64,000 bases of DNA, from NCBI RefSeq assembly GCF_963677065.1, contig NZ_OY781872.1, forward strand, positions 2,475,419 to 2,539,418. The letters are read 5' to 3'. Positions 54,077 to 62,924 of this stretch are shown one piece after another; positions within the stretch are counted from its first letter, which is position 1; each line of letters opens with the position of its first letter. A model generated the notes under the pieces. It was not told where the DNA came from, did no database searches, and saw only the letters and a program-made list of their open reading frames with translations. Origin of the DNA: an uncultured Methanoregula sp. (GTDB taxonomy: Archaea; Halobacteriota; Methanomicrobia; Methanomicrobiales; Methanospirillaceae). The position numbers and the translations under genes are program-made.

Positions 54077-54123
54077 CCGGGTGTAATACATTGTTTTTTT
54101 GGGGAGGATCTCCCCGCCCCCGG

Positions 54124-55236
54124 TCAGACCGGAAGGGGGAGACGGGAAGCAGCCATCGTCTCCTCGATCTCCCGGATGGTTGAGAGGTTCGCTTTGGTGG
54201 ACGGCCCGGCCGGGACAGCCGCACATCCCGAGGCTCTGGAGATGGATTCCGGAAATGTCCCGATCTCCCGGGCCAGCCGGATCGTATCTTCCTTGTCGTA
54301 CCCGATGAGCGGCCGGTGGATGGGAAGCGTTGAGGCCGCGTCGGTCAGGACAACCAGGTTATCGAGCGTCTGGCTTGCCACCTGCCCGAGCGATTCGCCG
54401 GTCACGATCCCTTTGGATCCGGCTTTTTCTGCAAACGCGGTTGCCACGCGGTACATCCGGCGCTTGCAGAAGATACAGGTATATTTCTCAAGATTGCGAC
54501 CGGTGAGCTCCTGCTTTGCCGCTGCAAGATAGGAATCGTGAATCACCGCAAGGCGGATGCCGGGCTGGTACTGTGCAAGGGTCCCGACAACCCGTTCTGC
54601 CCGGGCAATGGCGGTCTCGTCAAGGAACGAATCGAGCGCGACAAAGAGCGGGAGGATCCGGCATCCGCGCCGCATCATCATCCAGGCCGCAACCGGGGAA
54701 TCGATCCCGCCGGACACCAGCGCCACGAGCGTTCCTTCCACGCCGAGCGGAAGTCCCCCGGGGCCTCTGGTTACTTCATCGTAAAGGTAAACCTCGCCCT
54801 CCCGGATCTCGACATGAATTTCCTTGTCCGGTTTTGCAAGATTCACTTTCAGGCGCGGGAATGCTTCCCGGACAAGATCGCCGTACTCGATTGCCTTGTC
54901 ATTGGAAGAGAATTCGTGCTTTCCCACGCGTTTTACCCGGAGAGCAAAGGTCTTCGCACTCCCAATCCCGTGGCGCCGGCAATAATCCGGAAGGAAGGAT
55001 TCGATCTCATCGAGCCGGATATGCTCCACTTCCGAGAACGAGACGATCCCGAAAATATTTTTGATGAGCGCAGGATTCACGTCGCCGTCAAGCCAGATCC
55101 TGCCCCGCTCGTTCCGGACATGGATTCTGGGCATCACTTCCCGGATATTGGCAATGAGAGTATTTTCCCACTGGCGCCGGACCGGGTCGGACTTGAGAAA
55201 GATCTCGGAATAACGGATGAGCCATTGTTTTTTCAT
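54124..55236 (-). CDS. thiI: tRNA 4-thiouridine synthase (archaeal ThiI)
   Basis: The 370-residue protein has an N-terminal ferredoxin-like and THUMP part (about 1-165) and a PP-loop (TLVALVSGGIDSPVAAWMMM near 190), followed by a C-I-F-C-K-R-R-M region near 258 with a Cys pair. It lacks the C-terminal rhodanese domain of the E. coli enzyme, as in archaea, so sulfur must come from elsewhere. It makes s4U8 in tRNA, and the archaeal enzyme may carry an Fe-S cluster on its cysteines. Last gene in the tRNA-Cys operon. Confidence 0.9.
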   Translation of the reverse strand: MKKQWLIRYSEIFLKSDPVRRQWENTLIANIREVMPRIHVRNERGRIWLDGDVNPALIKNIFGIVSFSEVEHIRLDEIESFLPDYCRRHGIGSAKTFALRVKRVGKHEFSSNDKAIEYGDLVREAFPRLKVNLAKPDKEIHVEIREGEVYLYDEVTRGPGGLPLGVEGTLVALVSGGIDSPVAAWMMMRRGCRILPLFVALDSFLDETAIARAERVVGTLAQYQPGIRLAVIHDSYLAAAKQELTGRNLEKYTCIFCKRRMYRVATAFAEKAGSKGIVTGESLGQVASQTLDNLVVLTDAASTLPIHRPLIGYDKEDTIRLAREIGTFPESISRASGCAAVPAGPSTKANLSTIREIEETMAASRLPLPV

Positions 55237-55257
55237 ACAATCACCGGTTCAGGATAG

Positions 55258-55545
55258 TCACTTTTTCTTCCGGGCAGACTTCCGGACGCGGGCTGCTTCA
55301 TCAGCATCTTCGATTGCCAGCAGGTACGTGCCATGGCAGGGCTTGGTATAGGGAAAGATGATACGGGACCCGTCGATCCCGAGTGCAATGGGCGGCAGGC
55401 CGATGATGTACTCATCGAAGAGCTTGTAGCCGGGATCCACGTACCAGAACTCGCGGGAATTCTTCTCCACGTACTCGCGGCATTCCTTAAAGGACGCCCC
55501 GAGCGGGAGGATCATCTCGTACTTCAGGTTCTCGATGCAGCCCAT
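55258..55545 (-). CDS. DUF1894 protein (methanogen-specific)
   Basis: The 95-residue protein matches what I recall of DUF1894: LGASFKECREYVEKN, a WYVDPGYKLFDEYIIGLPPIALG core and FPYTKPCHGTYLL near the end. The family is found in methanogens and usually lies beside DUF1890. Its function is unknown. ATG at 55545 has GAGGTG five bases upstream and overlaps the DUF1890 end by 22 bases. Confidence 0.8.
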   Translation of the reverse strand: MGCIENLKYEMILPLGASFKECREYVEKNSREFWYVDPGYKLFDEYIIGLPPIALGIDGSRIIFPYTKPCHGTYLLAIEDADEAARVRKSARKKK

Positions 55546-56012
55546 CCGAACACCTCGTTTATCTTCCGTTTCAGCTGCACGGGATTGTGAACAGCTTTCT
55601 CAACAATCGTCTCGCACGAGAAACCGGCAGCATTTGCCAGCGCCTCAGGATCTTTTCCAAAGATGATGACAACAATGCGGGAGGATGGCAGGAGATGCTG
55701 CATGGTTGCCGCGTACGAGATCCCGGCATCGCTGTGGGCAAAGACAATGCAGAGATCGAAGGCCGGTTTTTTTTCAACAATCTCCTTAATGCAGGTCTCC
55801 AGTACCTGCGTATCTGAAAGATAATGTCTTCCGGGATCGGATACTTTCAGGAGATTAAGAACTGCCGGGTTGCCAGCAGCCAGTACTTTTGTTCCCTGCT
55901 GTTTCAGCCGGTCCGCGATATGAAGCGCAAGGGCCTGCTGCACGGGAACTTCCGGGCATCCGAGAACGAGAAGCGCAGTAGCCGGTACGGTGTTTTGGGA
56001 GGATTGGGTCAT
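55524..56012 (-). CDS. DUF1890 protein (methanogen-specific)
   Basis: The 162-residue protein opens with the family motif LLVLGCPEVPVQQALALHIADRLKQQG, then AAGNPAVLNLLKVSDPGRHYL, as in DUF1890 proteins such as MTH777 of Methanothermobacter. The fold is Rossmann-like and the Cys in G-C-P-E is conserved. The role is unknown. ATG at 56012 follows GGAAAG and overlaps the previous gene's stop by 4 bases, so it is tightly coupled to the editing-domain gene. Confidence 0.85.
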   Translation of the reverse strand: MTQSSQNTVPATALLVLGCPEVPVQQALALHIADRLKQQGTKVLAAGNPAVLNLLKVSDPGRHYLSDTQVLETCIKEIVEKKPAFDLCIVFAHSDAGISYAATMQHLLPSSRIVVIIFGKDPEALANAAGFSCETIVEKAVHNPVQLKRKINEVFGWAASRT

Positions 56013-56554
56013 GAAATCTTTCCAGGGGACGGGGATTTTCCGGAGCAGGCTTCTGTGCAGGAACAGGCCGTTTGTGCATCGCCCTCCTTGAACGGGTGGT
56101 GGCAGTACGGGCAGGTAAAATCGCATTCGGTTTTCTCGTACGGGCAGATGGTCATGGAGAGATCGGCAAGAGGATGGCCCTTGCCCCGGATCTCGAACTC
56201 CTTGTACCACCCGAACGGGGCCCGTTTCACTTCAACATCTTCCCGGAGCAGGGCAGATTCCAGGCCCGTGAGAATTTTCAGCGCAACCTCCGGTCTCCCA
56301 AGCGTGCTTGTCAGGTGGGCATACGGGTAGATCAGGACCCGGTTCACGCGGAGCATGGCCAGACGTTTTTTTACTCCCGCGGTTGCACTCCGGATGACCT
56401 GGTCCGGGTCCTTCTCGTCGAGTTTCTCTACGCAGCAGAAGAGGACAACGCATTCATCCATCCGGTCCTTTCGGACATCCGTTGCCTCCGCCATCTTTGT
56501 CTTCTTCGTTGCATGGTACCACATGCGGGAGGCGTGGATGGAGAGGATCCTCAT
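56009..56554 (-). CDS. Freestanding archaeal ThrRS-type editing domain with Cys-rich tail
   Basis: The 181-residue protein has residues 1-about 140 like the N-terminal editing domain of archaeal threonyl-tRNA synthetase: the opening [39 protein letters not shown] and [22 protein letters not shown]. In the full enzyme this domain removes Ser from tRNA-Thr. There is no catalytic or anticodon-binding part here. A Cys-rich tail (about 141-172: C-x6-C, C-x2-C, then C-x-C and C) looks like a zinc site. It could edit misacylated tRNA in trans. Start and stop overlap its neighbours by 4 bases each. Confidence 0.8.
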   Translation of the reverse strand: MRILSIHASRMWYHATKKTKMAEATDVRKDRMDECVVLFCCVEKLDEKDPDQVIRSATAGVKKRLAMLRVNRVLIYPYAHLTSTLGRPEVALKILTGLESALLREDVEVKRAPFGWYKEFEIRGKGHPLADLSMTICPYEKTECDFTCPYCHHPFKEGDAQTACSCTEACSGKSPSPGKIS

Positions 56555-58026
56555 GGGGTTCCTCTCCCGACAAGGACGCTGATGGCATCGACCGTGATGA
56601 GCCCGATGACGTGCCCTTTGTCATCCACCACCGGAAGAGCGGAGATGGCATGCTCCTCCATCTTCTTTGCAGCAGCTTCGATCGGCTCACCGGGCGTTGT
56701 CGTCACCACGTCCCGGGACATGATCTCATCCAGCCAGAGGAAGTTGGAAGCAACGGCTTTTGCAATATCCCATGAGGTGACGATCCCCGCGAGCTGCCCG
56801 CTTGCCGAGAGGACCGGCAGGTGGTTGACACCGGCGTTTATCATCCGCCGGGCGGTCACCGCGATTGTTGTTCCCTCCTCGATGGTCTGCACGTTATGGA
56901 TCATCACATCCCCGACAACCGTACGGGAGAGGAATGTTCCGACAAGATAATTGATCTGGCCGGATTCGAGCAGGAAGGCATCATGCCCGAAATTGGATCG
57001 GATATCGGAGTACCGGACATCGATCTCGTTTGCGGTCAGGGCAGAGACGATCTCCTGCGACTGGTAAGGCGGGTAGAGCCAGTCGGACGAAACCGAGATG
57101 ACAAGGAATGCGGCTTTCACACCGGCAAGGCCGGTGGCAAGCGACCCGTCCTTTGTCAGGTCGAAGTAATCGACAGCCTTGGTCACGTACAGGTAGGAGT
57201 TTGCATCGAACCGTCTGGTGAACGTATCGCCCTGGTGGTGGAGGTAGCTCTCGACCTTGAAGTCCGTGGAGAAGTCAAAGCCTCTCCGGTCCTTTCCCTG
57301 CAGGGCCCGGCCGAACTTCTCGTGCATGGACTCGTTCGAGAGATACGTGATGTGCCCTACCATCCGGGCAAGAGCCAGGCCGTGCGCAGGAAGAGCCTTC
57401 CCGTAATAATTGCCATTGTTCCAGTCGGGATCGGAGATTATCGCCTTCCTCCCGACTTCGTTGAACGCGATCTGCTGGGGAGTCGAGTACCCGGTTGCCG
57501 CTATCACGACAACTTTTTTCATGAGTCCGGGAAAATCGACAGACCACTGGAGTGCCTGCATGCCGCCCATGGATCCGCCGACAACCGCGTAGAGCTGGCT
57601 GATTTTCAGATGATCGATGAGCAGCTTCTGGGCTTTTACCATGTCCCGGATCGTGATGACCGGGAACTTTGCGCCATAGGGTTTCCCGGTTGCAGGGTTC
57701 GTGGACGCCGGGCCGGTCGAGCCCTTGCAGCCCCCGATCACGTTCGAGCAGATGACAAAATACCGGTCGGTGTCCAGCGCTTTGCCGGGGCCGATGACGG
57801 CATCCCACCAGCCGGGCTTGTCATCGCCTTCATGGAATCCTGCAACATGCGCATCGCCGGAGAGGGCGTGGCAGACAAGGATGGCATTGCTCTTCTCGCG
57901 GCTGAGCCGGCCATAGGTCTCGTAGGCGATAGTAACAGAAGGGAGGGACTCCCCGCTTTCCAGTACGAGCGGGGCATTATAGTGATAGGTCTGGGTTTTC
58001 ACAATTCCTGCGGATCCTTTGATCAT
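56551..58026 (-). CDS. metX: Homoserine O-acetyltransferase with C-terminal CBS domains
   Basis: The 491-residue protein has an alpha/beta-hydrolase MetX domain (1-about 365): nucleophile region [13 protein letters not shown] (Ser in G-G-S-M-G-G), Asp near [11 protein letters not shown] and His in GHDAFLL. Two CBS motifs follow (about 370-490). CBS domains usually bind AMP or S-adenosylmethionine, so feedback control is likely. MetX makes O-acetylhomoserine for sulfur entry. ATG at 58026 has AGGGTG at good spacing; a GTG two codons earlier is the other choice. Confidence 0.92.
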   Translation of the reverse strand: MIKGSAGIVKTQTYHYNAPLVLESGESLPSVTIAYETYGRLSREKSNAILVCHALSGDAHVAGFHEGDDKPGWWDAVIGPGKALDTDRYFVICSNVIGGCKGSTGPASTNPATGKPYGAKFPVITIRDMVKAQKLLIDHLKISQLYAVVGGSMGGMQALQWSVDFPGLMKKVVVIAATGYSTPQQIAFNEVGRKAIISDPDWNNGNYYGKALPAHGLALARMVGHITYLSNESMHEKFGRALQGKDRRGFDFSTDFKVESYLHHQGDTFTRRFDANSYLYVTKAVDYFDLTKDGSLATGLAGVKAAFLVISVSSDWLYPPYQSQEIVSALTANEIDVRYSDIRSNFGHDAFLLESGQINYLVGTFLSRTVVGDVMIHNVQTIEEGTTIAVTARRMINAGVNHLPVLSASGQLAGIVTSWDIAKAVASNFLWLDEIMSRDVVTTTPGEPIEAAAKKMEEHAISALPVVDDKGHVIGLITVDAISVLVGRGTP

Positions 58027-58110
58027 CGACACACCCTGTTTCGTACCCGAAATAATTCTGCAATAATATCGCGTATATTCCCCTTGCAGGGGACCGGGAT
58101 CGGCCCGGTT

Positions 58111-59409
58111 TCACGATGTTGCTTCCAGTGCCTGCGCCAGGTCGGCTATGAGGTCCTCGATGTCCTCGGTACCGATTGCAAGGCGCACAAGTTCCGGCGA
58201 AACGCCGGTCTTCTTCTGCTCTTCGGCCGTCAGCTGCTGGTGGGTTGTGGAGGCCGGGTGGATGACAAGGCTCTTTGAATCCCCGATGTTGGCAAGATTG
58301 CTGAAGAGCTTCAGGTTGTCGATGAACTGCCTCGATTTCTTTTCTCCGCCTTTGATGCCGACACCGACAATAGGGCCGTATCCCCCGGTGAGATATCTCT
58401 TCGTCAGCTCGTGGTTCGGGTTGCCTTCGAGTCCTGCATAGTTCACCCAGGCTACCTTCGGGTGGTTTTTAAGGAACTGTGCAACGGCGAGCGCATTTTC
58501 CGAGTGGCGGGGAACCCGCAGGTGCAGGGTCTCAAGGCCGATCAAGAAGAGCCAGGCATTGAACGGGCTGAGCACGGCGCCGGTATCTCTCATTAAGGAG
58601 ACGCGGATCTTGAAGACAAACGCGACATTGCCAAGGCCCGGGAAGTTCCCGAACGTATCCCAGTACTTCAGCCCGTGATAGCTCGGGTCGGGCTCGGTGA
58701 ACTCGGGAAACTTTCCATTGTTCCAGGCAAACCTGCCGGAGTCTACGATAACACCGCCGAGCGAGTTGCCGTGGCCGCCTATATACTTGGTAGCCGAGTG
58801 GACAACGATATCCGCGCCGTGATCGATCGGGCGGACGAGACCAACCCCGGTCGTGTTGTCAACGATGAACGGGAGACCGGCATCGTGGGCGATCTGTGCT
58901 ATCTTCGCAAAGTCGGGGACATCCAGTTTCGGGTTGCCGATGGTCTCGGCATAGACCGCCTTTGTCCTGGCCGTTATCGCCTGGCGGAAGGCCTCGGGAT
59001 CGGCCGAGTCAACAAAGACGACATGCCGGCCGAACTTTTCGAGCTGGTAGTGGAAGAACTCGTACGTTCCCCCGTACAGGTTGTCGGCCGAGACGATCTC
59101 GTCACCCGGCCGGGTGAGATTCAGGATCGCATACGTTATGGCCGCGGCTCCCGATGCGGTTGCAATCGCTCCCGTCCCGCCTTCGATTGCGGCCATCCGC
59201 TTCTCGAAAACGTCCGTGGTCGGGTTCATGAGCCGGGTATAGATGTTCCCGAGCTCCCTGAGTCCGAAGAGACTGGCGGCATGTTCCGTGTTCTTAAACA
59301 CGTACGATGAGGTCTGGTACAGCGGCACTACCCGGGATCCGGTTGTCGGATCGGGCACCTGCCCTGCATGGAGTGCAGTGGTTCCGAGATGGAATTTCTT
59401 TTTTGTCAT
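58111..59409 (-). CDS. metY: O-acetylhomoserine sulfhydrylase
   Basis: The 432-residue PLP enzyme has [27 protein letters not shown], the Cys/Met-metabolism opening, and the PLP-lysine site [18 protein letters not shown] near 215. It exchanges the acetyl group of O-acetylhomoserine for sulfide, making homocysteine. Its length fits MetY better than MetB. It starts 52 bases after the SepCysS stop, with GAGGAT before the ATG. Confidence 0.93.
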   Translation of the reverse strand: MTKKKFHLGTTALHAGQVPDPTTGSRVVPLYQTSSYVFKNTEHAASLFGLRELGNIYTRLMNPTTDVFEKRMAAIEGGTGAIATASGAAAITYAILNLTRPGDEIVSADNLYGGTYEFFHYQLEKFGRHVVFVDSADPEAFRQAITARTKAVYAETIGNPKLDVPDFAKIAQIAHDAGLPFIVDNTTGVGLVRPIDHGADIVVHSATKYIGGHGNSLGGVIVDSGRFAWNNGKFPEFTEPDPSYHGLKYWDTFGNFPGLGNVAFVFKIRVSLMRDTGAVLSPFNAWLFLIGLETLHLRVPRHSENALAVAQFLKNHPKVAWVNYAGLEGNPNHELTKRYLTGGYGPIVGVGIKGGEKKSRQFIDNLKLFSNLANIGDSKSLVIHPASTTHQQLTAEEQKKTGVSPELVRLAIGTEDIEDLIADLAQALEATS

Positions 59410-59461
59410 GGGGATCCTCGCAGGATTTCACATTCTGGTTTTCTTGTGGATCATCGGGAGA

Positions 59462-60826
59462 TTATTGTTCCACGGGCAGGCCGTGCTTCTGTGCAACTTC
59501 CGTGAATGCATCGGCAAGGTAGCTGACTTTCTTTTCCGACAGGCCGTACGTGTTCAGCTTCCAGGTCCGGGTTGCTCCTGCAAATTCGCCAACGATCCCG
59601 CGGGACGAGAGCTCGTCGCTTAAGTAGAATCCGCGGCGCTTGTGGATCTGGGCAACCGTGTCAAAACTTCCGGTTGTGTCGACTTTGGAAAGCGTGTGTT
59701 TCCGGGGATACTCGGAGAGAACTTTGCTGCCGGTGATCTTCAGCAGCCGGCCGATGAAGTAATTGGATCTCTTCACTTCGTCCTCCCACTTCAGGGTCCG
59801 GGCTTTGACGGCCGGGAACGATGCCATCATGGACAGCAGCGTTCCTCCCATCAGCGTGCAGCCGAGCATCTCGACTTCCTTGATACCGAATTTGCGTTTG
59901 GTGAGATCTCCGACCATCGATGTGGTGCGGAGGGCTTTTGGCACCCATTCATCGGTCATCGCAAGTACTCCGGACGGCGCGACCGATGCCATGCTCTTGT
60001 GTCCGGAGCCGACAACAAAGTCAGCCCCGATCGCCTTGCCATCGACCGGCATGACACCGACCGTGTAGGCCCCGTTGTAAAGGAAGGGGATGTCGTACTG
60101 GTGGGCGACTTTCCCGATCTCTTTTATCTCGTGCTCGTTTGCAAACTGGTAATCGAAGTGATCGATCATGACGAGTACCGGGAGTTTTCCGGTCTCGCTC
60201 TTGACCTCCTCGATTTTTTGAGCGGTTGCTTCACCGGTTACAATATTTTTATTGTTGAGCGGCACTTCCCGGACAACTCCTCCCGCGTTCTCAACCGAGA
60301 GGAATTCCGTGTAATGGGCGAGTGCTGATACAATCACGGTGTCACCTTTATTGACGAGCGTGCCGGCAACAGCCTGGAATCCCCGTCGGGCTCCCGGGAC
60401 CACCCGGGCATGATCCATGTTCACGAACTTTGCAAGATCAGCATGGAACTCGGCAATCCCGGGCTTTGAGATCTTGTCGAGCCGGAACGGCTTGCGGCAG
60501 GCATCGCAGGTTGAGTACCCGTCCCCGTAGGAGATGAGGGCTTTCCGGGCCTCGGGCGTCAGTCGTCCTGCTGCCTGGATCGGCTGGATGTTGATCGCCT
60601 CCTCTTCCCGTGTCCTCAGGTCGATGGAGCCGGCAATCTTTGTCACCTTCGGGGTGCCGGTGCCGGCCTCGAGGTCAGAAAGGATCGCTTTTGCTTCGGC
60701 AATCCGCTGCCGGAATGCAGATTCTTCCTCAGCATCGAACCCGGTGGGGAGCGATTCGCGGAAGAGCTGCCGGATCTCTTCAAGCGCAAAGAGTGCCTCG
60801 AATGTCTTCTGGATCCTGATACTCAT
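59462..60826 (-). CDS. pscS: O-phosphoseryl-tRNA:cysteinyl-tRNA synthase (SepCysS)
   Basis: The 454-residue PLP enzyme turns Sep-tRNA(Cys) into Cys-tRNA(Cys). It has the PLP Lys277 in GSGHKSMAS and the redox cysteines C107/C110 (STCDACRK) and C323 (EMLGCTLMGG), which are thought to carry the sulfur. The region up to about 60 is an extra N-terminal helical part not needed for the fold; it could stand in for the SepCysE scaffold of other methanogens, which I cannot confirm. ATG at 60826 follows AGGTGACAG. It is 30 bases from the 3' end of tRNA-Cys. Confidence 0.95.
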   Translation of the reverse strand: MSIRIQKTFEALFALEEIRQLFRESLPTGFDAEEESAFRQRIAEAKAILSDLEAGTGTPKVTKIAGSIDLRTREEEAINIQPIQAAGRLTPEARKALISYGDGYSTCDACRKPFRLDKISKPGIAEFHADLAKFVNMDHARVVPGARRGFQAVAGTLVNKGDTVIVSALAHYTEFLSVENAGGVVREVPLNNKNIVTGEATAQKIEEVKSETGKLPVLVMIDHFDYQFANEHEIKEIGKVAHQYDIPFLYNGAYTVGVMPVDGKAIGADFVVGSGHKSMASVAPSGVLAMTDEWVPKALRTTSMVGDLTKRKFGIKEVEMLGCTLMGGTLLSMMASFPAVKARTLKWEDEVKRSNYFIGRLLKITGSKVLSEYPRKHTLSKVDTTGSFDTVAQIHKRRGFYLSDELSSRGIVGEFAGATRTWKLNTYGLSEKKVSYLADAFTEVAQKHGLPVEQ

Positions 60827-60856
60827 AATCTGTCACCTGTTTTTTTTATGGATAGA

Positions 60857-60927
60857 GCCAGCGCCCGGAATTGAACCGGGGTGTAGTTGATCTGCAGTCA
60901 ACCGCGTAACCACTCCGCCACACTGGC
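60857..60927 (-). tRNA. tRNA-Cys (GCA)
   Basis: The 71-base cloverleaf on the minus strand has acceptor arms GCCAGTG and CGCTGGC (one G-T pair), anticodon stem GTTGA/TCAAC around CTGCAGA (anticodon GCA), and T arm CCCGG/CCGGG with TTCAATT. There is no encoded CCA and no intron. It lies 30 bases before the SepCysS start on the same strand, so it is probably processed from the same transcript. It is the substrate of SepRS and SepCysS. Confidence 0.97.
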
Positions 60928-60990
60928 TTGTTGTCAGAATTCACAATTGTGATTCTTACCATACTAAATAACAATTGTGAATATTTATAG
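60928..60990 (-). promoter_or_regulatory. Promoter of the tRNA-Cys operon with two ACAATTGTG boxes
   Basis: On the minus strand CTATAAATA (60982-60990) is a TATA box whose start site would fall about 30 bases before the tRNA. ACAATTGTG occurs at 60942-60950, inside the perfect palindrome TCACAATTGTGA (60941-60952), and at 60971-60979, 29 bases apart. One box touches the TATA box and one lies near the start site, a pattern fitting regulated initiation. Confidence 0.5.
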
Positions 60991-61373
60991 ATTTGCTCAC
61001 AGGCAGGATTTTCCAAAACACCGGATATCGGATGTGAGCCGGTTTTTACCCGGTTTTATTCTGACCGGTGGAACAGTACGCGCCAAATCCGGATACGCTC
61101 CAGTAATGTTTGCAGGAATCCGGGATCCGGGCCGCACGCAGGAACGTTTGTGAGGAAGAACAACGAATGGCCAAATTTCGTACGGGATCCGAAAATGAAA
61201 CCGGATGGATTGGAAAGAACCGGTGACCGCACTGAAACCGCCCGGCCGCTGGTCCGGGCAGATGAATATTTCAGGGCAGAGATATCCGGAAAAATCCGCC
61301 GGTTGAATATTATTATCACTCCTGACAGGACGACAGAAGGATTTTATGGTTCATTGTAAAATGAGTCAGTGGA
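60991..61373. other. Intergenic stretch, divergent promoter region
   Basis: No gene is supported in these 380 bases between the divergent tRNA operon and the two-CW kinase. The right end has a TATA-like GGATTTTATGG before the kinase. Confidence 0.5.
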
Positions 61374-62399
61374 ATGGCAGGAGAAAATTGCTGGGAGTTC
61401 CAGAAGTGCGGACGCGAACCCGGAGGAGCCAAGGTTAGCGAACTGGGGGTCTGCCCGGCAGCTGCCGAGACCCGGGTTGACGGCGTGAACGGAGGAAAGA
61501 ACGGGGGACGCACCTGCTGGGTGATAGCAGGTACCTTATGCAAAGGAAAAACCCGGGGAACGTACGCAGCCAAGATTAAAACCTGCCATGACTGCAGATT
61601 CCACAAGATGGTGCTGGCGGATCCCGAGGCGGAAAATCCTGCCCGGGCAGAACAGGGATCCCGGACACTCGACCTGGTGCTCGAACACACTGCCGAACTG
61701 GAACGCGAGATCGAGCACCGCCGGAAAATCGAGGATGCGCTTCACCGGGCAAACGCGAAACTCAGCCTGATCTCGAGCGTGACCCAGCACGATATGCTCA
61801 ACAAGCTCGGAAGCATCGGTCTCATCATCGATCTTCTCGTACGAAAATATTCAAACGACCCGTATGCCCTTGAATACTTGAATAAAGCCGAAGTCCAGCT
61901 TCGGAATGTGGAAGAGATGATCTGGTTTGCCCGGGATTACAATGACATGGGGTCCAAAGATCCGAAATGGCAGAATATCCCGGTAGTCATCGCCGGGATT
62001 CGCGGGTGGGTCCTTGAAGCCTCCCTTGAACTGGATCCGGATCTCGCTGAGTACGAGATCTTTGCTGACCCGCTCCTCTGCAAGGTCTTCTACAATCTTG
62101 CCGACAATGCAGTCCGTCACGGGGGCCGGGTGAGCCACATTAAGGTCTCGGCAACCGTGCAGGACGGGAACCTGCTCCTTATCTGGGAAGATGACGGGTT
62201 TGGCGTGCCTGAAGAAGAGAAGGAGAAGATCTTCAGGAAAGGCCATGGCAGTAACACGGGGCTCGGCCTCTTCCTTGTCCGGGAGATCCTCTCGATCACC
62301 GGCATCGGCGTCCGGGAGACCGGAGTTCCGGGCAGGGGCGCACGGTTCGAGATCCTTGTCCCGGAAGGAGCTTTCCGGCGGCGCCGAGAGAAAGGCTGA
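61374..62399 (+). CDS. Sensor histidine kinase with N-terminal two-CW (Cys-Trp) domain
   Basis: The 341-residue kinase opens with a Cys-rich module (about 1-75): CWEFQKCGREPGG near 6-18, then a Cys near 27, RTCWVIAGTLC at about 46-56 and CHDCRFHK near 70. Two C-W pairs characterise the 'two-CW' domain, probably metal- or Fe-S-binding. A coiled helix leads to HisKA with SVTQHDMLNKL (about 138) and HATPase (about 235-335: NLADNAVRHGG, WEDDGFGVPEEE, NTGLGLFLVREIL). It has no membrane helix or PAS domain. It may sense redox or metals through the Cys module. Confidence 0.88.
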   Translation: MAGENCWEFQKCGREPGGAKVSELGVCPAAAETRVDGVNGGKNGGRTCWVIAGTLCKGKTRGTYAAKIKTCHDCRFHKMVLADPEAENPARAEQGSRTLDLVLEHTAELEREIEHRRKIEDALHRANAKLSLISSVTQHDMLNKLGSIGLIIDLLVRKYSNDPYALEYLNKAEVQLRNVEEMIWFARDYNDMGSKDPKWQNIPVVIAGIRGWVLEASLELDPDLAEYEIFADPLLCKVFYNLADNAVRHGGRVSHIKVSATVQDGNLLLIWEDDGFGVPEEEKEKIFRKGHGSNTGLGLFLVREILSITGIGVRETGVPGRGARFEILVPEGAFRRRREKG

Positions 62400-62924
62400 T
62401 CTGCCGGAAAACCGTGCTTCGGAATCAGGAATAATTCTCGTCTGGTAACGGGATGCTGTTATGGAATTTGCGGGACAGAATCCTGCTTTTCCCCCGGACA
62501 AATGCCCATCCCGGTTCTTTGGACGGGCACCAGTACAGGAAAAAAGCCGATCCATTGTACAATAGGCAATAAAAAGACATTATTTTGACGCCGCCTTTGG
62601 CCCGGATTGCCTGAATAATCAAAGAAACCGTGTATTTTCAAAAACATGTTCTGTAATGCGCAAAAAAATGCGACCCTCAAAAAAACGGTTTTTTAAATTG
62701 GGCCCCGATTGGCAAACGGGGGAATTTGCGGAGAGATTTGTTCCAGTGGGACAGATACATTTCTGGTCCCTCAGGATTGCCGAAGGGCCTGCCCTGCGAT
62801 GGCATGGCGGGGATTATCATGCCGGTCTGGATCGGTTTCGCGCTGCCAGGAGTGAGGTGAAGTCTCAGGGGGATATGATAATGAAATCTCCGGGATCGGT
62901 TGTTCTGCCGGGTTCCGGGGTAAA
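62400..62924. other. Intergenic stretch between convergent genes
   Basis: About 525 bases with no convincing gene; the only long frames lack coding character. An A-run/T-run pair near 62677-62696 may act as bidirectional terminator for the convergent genes. Confidence 0.5.

Noticed and set aside
56821..58278. 485-codon open frame on the plus strand
   Set aside because: Antisense to metX and metY; no recognisable motifs.
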